Origin: Hafnia alvei
Lineage (GTDB): Bacteria > Pseudomonadota > Gammaproteobacteria > Enterobacterales > Enterobacteriaceae
Direction of reading: 5' to 3'
Length of the DNA: 48,513 nt
Assembly: GCF_900095695.1 (NCBI RefSeq)
Contig: NZ_FMIQ01000051.1
Span: 1 to 48,513 of the forward strand
Positions within the stretch are counted from its first letter, which is position 1, and the number at the start of each line of letters is the position of its first letter. Position numbers and translations under genes: made by a program. The notes under the pieces are model-generated. The model saw only the letters and a program-made list of their open reading frames with translations, did no database searches and had not been told where the DNA came from. Shown piece by piece: positions 42,215 through 48,513 of the stretch.

Positions 42215-44914
42215 CTATTTACATACCACATTGGCATAGACGATAGCCTTATTAAGACTGTCTTCAGGTAATACATAATTAGCTTGGCATTGGTCGCTTG
42301 CGGCCGGGCCCCATTGTGAATTCAAGGTTCCTTTTAGCGGTAGCCCTGACATATACACCTGCCCTGCGTCACCTACGATGCCGCTGGCAGTAATATCGGT
42401 TCTGCTCACGCTGGTACCGAAGGGTAGGGGTTTACCATTGTGCATGAAGGTTAATAACGCTCTCACGCCGCTGTGTGCGGTAAAGTTAGCGCGCACAATC
42501 GCTCCTTGCGTAGGTACAACGTTAACCACGGCATCATCGATATCAGTGTGGTTATTTAATGTATTGGTATTGAGCGCAATACGATTTTGGCGGTAGCTGC
42601 TTGCGTAAGGCACAACGGCATATCCACGCCAGTCAGTTTTCACCCCAGTGTTATTTTCAACACTGACATTATCTGCACCGGGCGCGGCGATAAGCACGTT
42701 GGTATCGCCAAGAGGTTGGCTGAGCGTGATCCCATTGCGGTGGGCAACAATACCGCCAGATATAGCGTAGTTTAACTGCTTATAGTCAGCGCCATAGTTG
42801 TACCCAACGTTTGTGCTACCATAACCCCCTTGGTAGCCGGCGCTCACGCTGCCGCTATTGCCGACACCGTTATTTCCATAGCCTTCCATCACGCTGTAGC
42901 TGAGATTATTGTCGTCAAGTAACGTTCCGCTAATACCTGCCTGCTGAGTTGTGTTACCGTTCTTATCTCTATTTCCGCTGTAGGTGGCATACGCATTATG
43001 TCCAGGCTGCGCCATATCGTCTTGGGCCGGAGATAACAATTGAGCCAAAGGAATAGAAATATTGAATGAGACAACCTGATCTGCATCTGGTTGGTTTTGC
43101 ACTTTATTATAGTTATATGCCAGGGTATAGCTGGCATTCCAGATGGTGCTATTAAATCCGAACTGTATCAGGGTATCAGTTTCATCGGTATGCCAATAAC
43201 TTTGTTGACTGGCAGAGACAAATAGACCGCTTTCCTTTCCCACTTGCTGGCTAATATTGGCCTGCAACTTCCCGCGTTTGGTATAGTTCAGATTATAATA
43301 ATCAAAATAATTGGGCTGATCGTTATTGTCTTTTTTATTACCTTCGTTTTCGGTGTCATTATACCCACTCATTCTTTTATAGGTGGTCTCACTTAAGGTA
43401 TAGAAACCCTCGGTAGAGTAACGATATCCGAGCAATTGGAAGTTGGTCCCAAAATTATTGAGCGCTTTAGCATATAGAAAACGCATTGATTGCCCTTGAT
43501 GGGTAGTGTCATCTGCCAGCGTGCTGTTCGCCTGAGTGATATCAACAGAAAATGCGCCTAAATCACCGAAGTTTTTGCCCAACCCAACCGCGAAACTACG
43601 GTATTTATCAGATAACTGTGTACCACCATAGGCAGTTATTCCATGAGGTAAACCCCAAATTACTGTTGCCTGACCAAATTCAGGGCTATCCTGCTCATTA
43701 CCCCCATTACGATATTTTCCGGCACTGACGGCATATTTTACCCGACCTTCTCGTTGTAAAATTGGTACACCGGAAAAAGGGACAGAGTAAGAATTAATAC
43801 TGCCATCACTTTCTTCAATTAAAACCAGTAAATCGCCGCTGGATGAAGTTGGGAATAAATCGTTAACTTCAAATGCACCGGGTGCTACATAGGTTTGATA
43901 AATAACATAGTTGTTTTGTTTTATCGTTACTTTTGCGTTGCTCTTTGCAATACCGCGAATTGTTGGCGCAAAGCCTCTCTGACTATCGGGTAGCATATTA
44001 TCATCAGACGAAAGCTGTATACCACGAATGGGAACACTGTCAAAAACGTCGCTAGACGTACTGGTATCTCCGGCAACAAGTTCAGATTTCAGCGGAATAA
44101 TAGTACGTTCAACATAGGTACTAATATGTTGAATCTCACTAGAGTGATCGCTGTTAGAACTCTGGCTGCTCCACGAGGCGCTGTCACGTAAGCGCCATGC
44201 TCCGAGGTTAATTCCACTTTGCAAACTAAGAAACTTGTCAGACTGGCGCTCGTTGTTAGCCTTCGTTTCATTACCCGAGAAATTGTAATTTAACAGCAGG
44301 GCATTGATCCCTTCATCCCATTTCTCTGGGGCAATATAGCCACGAGCATCATTTTTCATCGCAATTTGCGGAATACTCAAATCAAGACGCTGCTTTTCAA
44401 AATCGAAAGAGGCTCTGCTTCCTAAAACTATGGATTCCAGATTGACCTCTTTATGATCTTGATCATCTTGCGCGGTCTCTTTGAGAGTAGGCAGGGATTT
44501 TGTGTTTACGCCAAGCGCTTCCAGTTCTTTGATACTGAAAAATGGCACGAGCGTATCAGTTGTATCCGACGATTTCGTTTTTGATGATGCTTCGACAGGT
44601 GCTGTCGTATTTTTCTCCGGCTCCGCCGCCGATGCTTTTGAATATTTGAAGTCCACGTCACGCGTAGAGATAAAGGTATCGTTTATATAGATATCGACGC
44701 GATAGCTCCCCGGAGCCTGCCCACCTTCATTGTTGAAGCGTGAGAGATCCGCAATAGCGGAAGGATCGCTGGATAGAAATGCCGGATTAAAATATTGCTC
44801 AGCGAGTACTTGCACGGGAGAAACAATAGCCAGTGATGAAAAAACAACAGGGGCATAACGGCTAATAGCAGATCTCGCTTGTGGAACTGATGCGAAATAA
44901 AGTTGCTTTTTCAT
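42215..44914 (-). CDS. Fimbrial outer-membrane usher (FimD-like)
   Basis: The outer-membrane assembly platform that takes chaperone-subunit complexes and exports the fimbria. It has 899 residues from the ATG at 44914; an in-frame codon at 44956 precedes the natural signal peptide start MKKQLYFAS. The N-terminal domain starts FNPAFLSSDPSAIADLSRF. The 24-strand pore carries LPDSQRGFAPTIRGIA and TIKQNNYVIYQTYVAPGAF, and the C-terminal domains contain TDWRGYAVVPYASSYR and the final Cys pair. A Ser/Thr/Glu-rich insert follows the FKYSKAS segment. The FimD Cys of VPCLT is replaced (VPFFS), so the N-terminal disulfide of FimD is absent. Confidence 0.95.
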   Translation of the reverse strand: MKKQLYFASVPQARSAISRYAPVVFSSLAIVSPVQVLAEQYFNPAFLSSDPSAIADLSRFNNEGGQAPGSYRVDIYINDTFISTRDVDFKYSKASAAEPEKNTTAPVEASSKTKSSDTTDTLVPFFSIKELEALGVNTKSLPTLKETAQDDQDHKEVNLESIVLGSRASFDFEKQRLDLSIPQIAMKNDARGYIAPEKWDEGINALLLNYNFSGNETKANNERQSDKFLSLQSGINLGAWRLRDSASWSSQSSNSDHSSEIQHISTYVERTIIPLKSELVAGDTSTSSDVFDSVPIRGIQLSSDDNMLPDSQRGFAPTIRGIAKSNAKVTIKQNNYVIYQTYVAPGAFEVNDLFPTSSSGDLLVLIEESDGSINSYSVPFSGVPILQREGRVKYAVSAGKYRNGGNEQDSPEFGQATVIWGLPHGITAYGGTQLSDKYRSFAVGLGKNFGDLGAFSVDITQANSTLADDTTHQGQSMRFLYAKALNNFGTNFQLLGYRYSTEGFYTLSETTYKRMSGYNDTENEGNKKDNNDQPNYFDYYNLNYTKRGKLQANISQQVGKESGLFVSASQQSYWHTDETDTLIQFGFNSTIWNASYTLAYNYNKVQNQPDADQVVSFNISIPLAQLLSPAQDDMAQPGHNAYATYSGNRDKNGNTTQQAGISGTLLDDNNLSYSVMEGYGNNGVGNSGSVSAGYQGGYGSTNVGYNYGADYKQLNYAISGGIVAHRNGITLSQPLGDTNVLIAAPGADNVSVENNTGVKTDWRGYAVVPYASSYRQNRIALNTNTLNNHTDIDDAVVNVVPTQGAIVRANFTAHSGVRALLTFMHNGKPLPFGTSVSRTDITASGIVGDAGQVYMSGLPLKGTLNSQWGPAASDQCQANYVLPEDSLNKAIVYANVVCK

Positions 44915-44992
44915 CTTACTTTCAATCCTGAAAAATATAGAAATAGATAACGCCAATCCTTGACGATGTTCTCTGGCATGTTCTCTGGCATG

Positions 44993-45691
44993 TTATATGG
45001 AGCATGTTTGTTGATCGGTCATGGCACCATAATCATTCATGGTCTGGAATGTAATGTTTCCGCCAGGGCCTCCTTGTAATGGAACCTGTGCCTCTGATTT
45101 TGGCGGAACCATGGTGTTTGGCATTTTTTGATTGCCAACTTTGAGGCTAACTAGCGTCACATAATAAGGAGAAGGATTTTTTACGTTTAGGTTGCTGCCG
45201 ATTAGTTTACAGCGCAAAGATTTAGGCGCGTCGATGCTTGGTGTAGGCAGATTATCAGGACGCACAAACATTTTAATGGTTGTTTGCGTTGCGATCTGGA
45301 GCGTATTTTTTCCTTCTTCAGGTTTTCCTGAAGGTATTGCTTTACTGTTTACGTAATAAAGAGATTCACGATCGGTTGGTAGTGGTTTTTTCCCCACAAA
45401 CATGATCCGCATCGTATTTTCTTTTTTGGGCTGAATCACGAAAATAGGCGGGGTAATGATAAAATCAGCACTCTTATTTTCATCAGGATTGGATACCCAA
45501 GATTGAATCAGAAAAACCTTGCTGGCATCGGTGTTTTGAATAGATAAAGATGCCTGCGAACTATTCTGTGGATAAATCACTCTTGTCGTACCAAGACCGA
45601 CTCCACCGGCTATGGCAGCTGATGATCCGCAGAGAGAAATTGAGCTGAAGAGTAATAAATTTATTAGCGAGTTGACTTTTACGTTTTTCAT
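44993..45691 (-). CDS. Periplasmic fimbrial chaperone (FimC-like)
   Basis: A periplasmic chaperone that binds pilins by donor-strand complementation. It has 232 residues, with a signal peptide ending near AAIAGG. LGTTRVIYPQNS carries the conserved Arg, the G1 strand KKENTMRIMFVG is present, the conserved Lys lies in TTIKMFVRP and domain 2 has NPSPYYVTLVSLKVG. A Cys pair (LRCKLIG and QQTCSI) may staple domain 2. It is separated from the major pilin by a 228-bp gap with hairpins and followed by the usher. Confidence 0.95.
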   Translation of the reverse strand: MKNVKVNSLINLLLFSSISLCGSSAAIAGGVGLGTTRVIYPQNSSQASLSIQNTDASKVFLIQSWVSNPDENKSADFIITPPIFVIQPKKENTMRIMFVGKKPLPTDRESLYYVNSKAIPSGKPEEGKNTLQIATQTTIKMFVRPDNLPTPSIDAPKSLRCKLIGSNLNVKNPSPYYVTLVSLKVGNQKMPNTMVPPKSEAQVPLQGGPGGNITFQTMNDYGAMTDQQTCSI

Positions 45692-45919
45692 AACCTATAG
45701 CCTTGGTTTATATTTTCTGATAGCACTTAAAAAGTGAGGTTAAAATCTTAGATTTATGGTGATGACACTTAATTAATTTTTATCGAGATAGCAGAGGTTG
45801 GATGAAAAGTATTAATTAAGTGTATTCAATGTGTTATCTATAATCTAAATGAACGCCATAAAAAATTATGGCGTTAGATAGAAATTAATTTCTATAACTT
45901 ATACACGACGAATAAAATG
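45692..45919 (-). other. Hairpin-rich spacer between major pilin and chaperone
   Basis: There is no gene in this 228-bp spacer. It contains the stem AACGCCATAA (45852-45861) with TTATGGCGTT (45866-45875) and loop AAAA. An 18-base perfect palindrome lies at 45878-45895. A 13-bp perfect inverted repeat ACACTTAATTAAT (45765-45777) / ATTAATTAAGTGT (45811-45823) surrounds 33 bases. No long T-run follows any of these on the minus strand. They are placed to shield the pilin mRNA and reduce downstream transcription, as known for other fimbrial operons. Confidence 0.7.
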
Positions 45920-46480
45920 TTATTCGTAATGAACTTTAAAGTCAGTTGTTGCAGATACATGACCTGGTGTTGCAGTCTCTGAAGTACCAACTAAAGCAGC
46001 AGAGAAAATTGCAACGTTAGTGCCTTCAATCAGCTGCATTTTCGCACCTTTATCGTCAGCGGCAGTGAAGTTAATAACCTTGCCATCCATATCTTTCATC
46101 TGTACGCCTACGCCGCGTGCGCCACCAGCGCCAGGGGCGTTTGCCAGCACAGTTGGGTCATTGAGATCAGGCACGCCTTTAAAAGCAAAGGACGCGGTTT
46201 TATAGACTTCAGTGCTGCATTCTTCCAGATAGATTCTGACTTCAGTTGATGCTCCGGTCTTACCTGCTGCTACTTCACTTGTTTTGAGAGGGCTCAATGC
46301 GTAAGTTTGGTTAACTGATTCAGGGTTAACGATACATGCGGCATCAGTGACTTCTCCCGTAAAATTAATAGAACCTCCATTAACGGTAATTGGTGTAGCA
46401 ACCGGAGCTGCCATTGCAGAACCTGCCGCCATCATGGTCAAAACAGATAACGCAGACACCAACATTTTTGAAGCTTTCAT
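45920..46480 (-). CDS. Major fimbrial subunit (FimA-like)
   Basis: The rod-forming pilin of the fimbria, 186 residues. The ATG at 46480 follows AAAGGAAA by a suitable spacing; an in-frame ATG at 46501 would include that ribosome binding site in the coding sequence and is rejected. The signal peptide ends near AAGSAMAAP (about residue 24). The mature protein has the Cys pair DAACIV and EECSTE. The C-terminal strand ATTDFKVHYE has the penultimate-Tyr pattern of type 1 pilins. It is the first gene of the seven-gene operon. Confidence 0.95.
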   Translation of the reverse strand: MKASKMLVSALSVLTMMAAGSAMAAPVATPITVNGGSINFTGEVTDAACIVNPESVNQTYALSPLKTSEVAAGKTGASTEVRIYLEECSTEVYKTASFAFKGVPDLNDPTVLANAPGAGGARGVGVQMKDMDGKVINFTAADDKGAKMQLIEGTNVAIFSAALVGTSETATPGHVSATTDFKVHYE

Positions 46481-47020
46481 ATTTATATTTCCTTTATTCA
46501 TATGTGTTTAGTTCATTCAGATTTCTGATGCATTAGTATTAATGACATAGATGAATGTTTAATTGTTTCCAAGCAGATACTGTTATCCATATAGCATCAT
46601 TCATATCAGAGAAATAATATTAGATATTTCCTGACGCTTTACTTTGGCAACGAGCTAACTGACGAGGCTCACTATACACCAGGTTTTTTTTATGGAAGTG
46701 GCCATTTTTATTGATTTTTAGTTAACTCATTATTTATCATGTGGTTAGTTATATGTAGCAAAATTAAAGAATGATTTCAGGTATGGTTTACGCAAACAAA
46801 TTCAATAAAATCAACGTGATAAAAAAATCTTATGGAAAGTTAATTGGAATGGGGTTTTCTTAGAGTGATTTAAATAAAACTTGTAGGTATGATTTTTATA
46901 ACAAGCATTAAGTAATTTTTTATTCTGAATTAATTATAGCTAATAAAAGCGCTATCTGAAGCTCTCATATGCAGCAGATAGCGTTTTTCTGTCTTATTAT
47001 GTTAGGGAGAGTGTTTGAAT
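46481..47020. promoter_or_regulatory. AT-rich divergent regulatory region between two fimbrial clusters
   Basis: About 540 bp with no supportable gene lie between the major pilin (minus) and the second chaperone (plus). It is strongly AT-rich, as fimbrial control regions tend to be. On the minus strand TTGCCA (plus 46645-46650) is a possible -35, with TATCTA-like sequence downstream, but the match is modest. I found no long inverted repeats of a fimS-type switch and no recombinase gene in the window. A terminator-like hairpin stands at its right end. Confidence 0.4.
46945..46988. terminator. Terminator or attenuator hairpin just before the second fimbrial cluster
   Basis: The arms CGCTATCTG (46950-46958) and CAGATAGCG (46975-46983) are extended by a G-T wobble and AAAA/TTTT, with a 16-base loop and a T-run on the plus side; the minus side ends CTTTTATTA. 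It lies only about 30 bases before the chaperone start, too close for a normal promoter downstream of it, so it may act as an attenuator of a leader transcript. Confidence 0.6.
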
Positions 47021-47746
47021 ATGTTAATTAAATTTAGTTTTACACCGAAGATGAAAAAGATTTCTATTATTTATTTATCTTGTTTATCACCATTATTATT
47101 TCCTCTTAATTATGCACATGCATCCGGGATGAAACTTGAAACTTCTGTTGTGGTGGTGAATACGGAAGAAGGGGAAGGGGTGATGACGCTTAAAAACACC
47201 GATCCTACCCCGGTATTGCTCTATTCATCGGTGGAAAACCTGCCGGGTGATAAAGAGGAATCATTGATTGTTACTCCTCCCGTTGTTCGGGTGAATCCCG
47301 GTGATAGCCAGACCGTGCGTTTTATGATGAAAACGCCAGCGAAAGCCGTTGAGCAGTTTAAACGCGCCATCTTTGAAGGCATCCCAGCTTCTGATAAAAC
47401 GGCCGATAAATTACAGATTACGCTGCGTCAAAATGTGCCATTGATTATTCACCCAGCGGGTCTGAAAGAGAATTTAGAGCCTTGGACGTTGCTGAAATGG
47501 GAACAGGTGAGTCAAGATACCTTAAAGGTAACAAATACAGGTGCTTATGTTATCCGCATGTCACCCATCATAAGCGTACAACCGCAAAAAATCAGTGCTT
47601 CACTACCTCGCTCTTATTTATTGCCTGGAGATACGGTTAACGTAAAACTGAATAATCAAATTTCTGATGTTCAAAAAGTGACCATCACGCCGGCAAATTT
47701 GTATGGCTATTTTGTAAAACCCTATGAGGCGAGTGTGTCTCATTAA
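47021..47746 (+). CDS. Periplasmic fimbrial chaperone of a second cluster
   Basis: A PapD-like chaperone of about 241 residues, first gene of a divergent chaperone-usher locus that continues beyond the window. The signal peptide ends near NYAHAS. Domain 1 strands read MKLETSVVVVNTEEGEGVMTLKN, the G1 region VRVNPGDSQTVRFMMK and domain 2 LKVTNTGAYVIRMSPII. The sequence is far from the FimC-like chaperone of the neighbouring operon and fits the YhcA-type chaperones that accompany DUF1120 subunits. ATG at 47021 is used; TTG at 47015 has the better spacing from GGGAG (5 rather than 11 bases), so the start is uncertain. Confidence 0.88.
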   Translation: MLIKFSFTPKMKKISIIYLSCLSPLLFPLNYAHASGMKLETSVVVVNTEEGEGVMTLKNTDPTPVLLYSSVENLPGDKEESLIVTPPVVRVNPGDSQTVRFMMKTPAKAVEQFKRAIFEGIPASDKTADKLQITLRQNVPLIIHPAGLKENLEPWTLLKWEQVSQDTLKVTNTGAYVIRMSPIISVQPQKISASLPRSYLLPGDTVNVKLNNQISDVQKVTITPANLYGYFVKPYEASVSH

Positions 47747-47788
47747 GTAGTGTGCTTGTTCTATTATTTCGATAAAAAGGAAAGAAAA

Positions 47789-48513
47789 ATGTCAGGAAAG
47801 AAAGTAAAAATATCGCTAAAATTGTTGGCATTGCCATTACTGGCTATGTCAATTTCTAGCGCATTTGCCGACCCTGCAGTAGGGCCTTCCGGCAAACTCA
47901 CCGTGACTGGAGAATATACGCCACCGCCGTGTTCGGTTGCGCTTGCCGCGAATGGAGTAATTGACTATGGACATATATCTACCTCTTCGCTGCATAGTAC
48001 TTATAGTACTAATCTGCCTATAAAAACGCTGTCTAATGCGGTCACTATTACCTGCTCTGCAGTGACCAGCGTTGCGATTAACTGGGATGATAATAGATCT
48101 GCTACCTTAGCAATTGGCTTAATGGATACCATTGGTCGCTATAAGCAATTACAACCAAGTGGAACGAGCTCTGGCTATGGCTTAAATCTTGGTTTGGGCA
48201 CTGACAGTTTAGGTCAAGGTATTGGTAACTATGTTGCTACATTGTCTGCGTTAAAAGTTGATGGCATTGACCAATATTTTGCTAGTACCGCGACCACGCC
48301 TTTCCAAAAAGGCGCTGCTACGCCAACGAAAGTTTTTGAATATATGGGTGCAAGAAGTCCACTCGCTTATAACTTCTTAAATGTAGATGGCGAAATCGTT
48401 AAAGGGAGCGTCTTTTCCATGGACTATAACGTCATGGCCACGATAACAGAGACAGACCATATCGATTTAAGTAAAGAAATTACCTTAAATGGTTCATCTA
48501 CTATTAGTCTGTA
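47789..48513 (+). CDS. DUF1120-type fimbrial subunit, cut at the window edge
   Basis: The reading frame stays open for 241 codons and the window ends in TA of what is very probably the stop codon. ATG at 47789 is preceded by AAAAAGGAAAGAAAA. The signal peptide ends near SSAFADP (about residue 28). The mature protein starts GPSGKLTVTGEYTPPPCSVAL, with Cys in PPPCSV and TITCSA, and ends with ITLNGSSTISL, a typical final strand. This matches secreted DUF1120 proteins (YhcF-like) found beside YhcA-type chaperones. The usher should follow outside the window. Confidence 0.85.
   Translation, partial: MSGKKVKISLKLLALPLLAMSISSAFADPAVGPSGKLTVTGEYTPPPCSVALAANGVIDYGHISTSSLHSTYSTNLPIKTLSNAVTITCSAVTSVAINWDDNRSATLAIGLMDTIGRYKQLQPSGTSSGYGLNLGLGTDSLGQGIGNYVATLSALKVDGIDQYFASTATTPFQKGAATPTKVFEYMGARSPLAYNFLNVDGEIVKGSVFSMDYNVMATITETDHIDLSKEITLNGSSTISL

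Noticed and set aside
46481-47020. A fimS-like invertible promoter switch
   Set aside because: I could not find a pair of inverted repeats of suitable length flanking a promoter, and no fimB/fimE-type recombinase gene is in the window.

Overview
The window is a chromosomal segment of an enterobacterium. The ubiG/gyrA divergence, rcsC converging on rcsDB, the cecR-ybhGFSR operon and rhlE are all typical of Enterobacterales. Gene content and the repeat background make me favour Hafnia/Obesumbacterium or a close relative, but this genus call is inference.

Layout. (1) 1-10.7 kb, housekeeping and envelope stress: ubiG (-), gyrA (+), then the Rcs phosphorelay with rcsC (+) convergent on rcsD-rcsB (-). 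(2) 10.8-16.5 kb: a compact operon on the minus strand, cecR-ybhG-ybhF-ybhS-ybhR, encoding a TetR regulator, a membrane-fusion protein, a tandem ABC ATPase and two permeases. A perfect inverted repeat precedes cecR. (3) 16.6-34.9 kb: a BapA-type biofilm adhesin system on the plus strand. It has a 4275-residue protein built from about 38 Ig-like repeats, followed by its own type I secretion machine (TolC-like outer-membrane protein, ABC exporter, HlyD-like adaptor). (4) 35-39 kb: rhlE with a structured leader, a membrane diguanylate cyclase without a recognisable I-site, a possible 21-residue membrane peptide and a NUDIX hydrolase. (5) 39-46.5 kb: a FimA/C/D-type chaperone-usher operon on the minus strand (major pilin, chaperone, usher, two-domain tip adhesin, two minor pilins, second chaperone). 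(6) 47.0-48.5 kb: the start of a second, divergent fimbrial cluster of the chaperone/DUF1120 type. Its second gene is cut inside the apparent stop codon.

The most unusual signal is a family of about 200-bp modular hairpin elements in the intergenic gaps, six copies counting the edge fragment. Each full copy has a similar head, three hairpins whose arms differ in sequence between copies but still pair, near-constant GGGA- and GGA-type loops, and a tail box of the form GGCGnrCGrAAnnT. Two pairs lie head to head around a central hairpin, between rcsC and rcsB and between the HlyD gene and rhlE. One copy sits inside the adhesin operon. One tail overlaps the last base of ubiG. The pattern of preserved pairing suggests a structured RNA or a mobilised structured element.

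Together the region links surface sensing (Rcs), c-di-GMP synthesis, a giant secreted adhesin and two fimbrial systems, a set suited to attachment and biofilm formation. Functional links between them are inferred from adjacency and family knowledge only.
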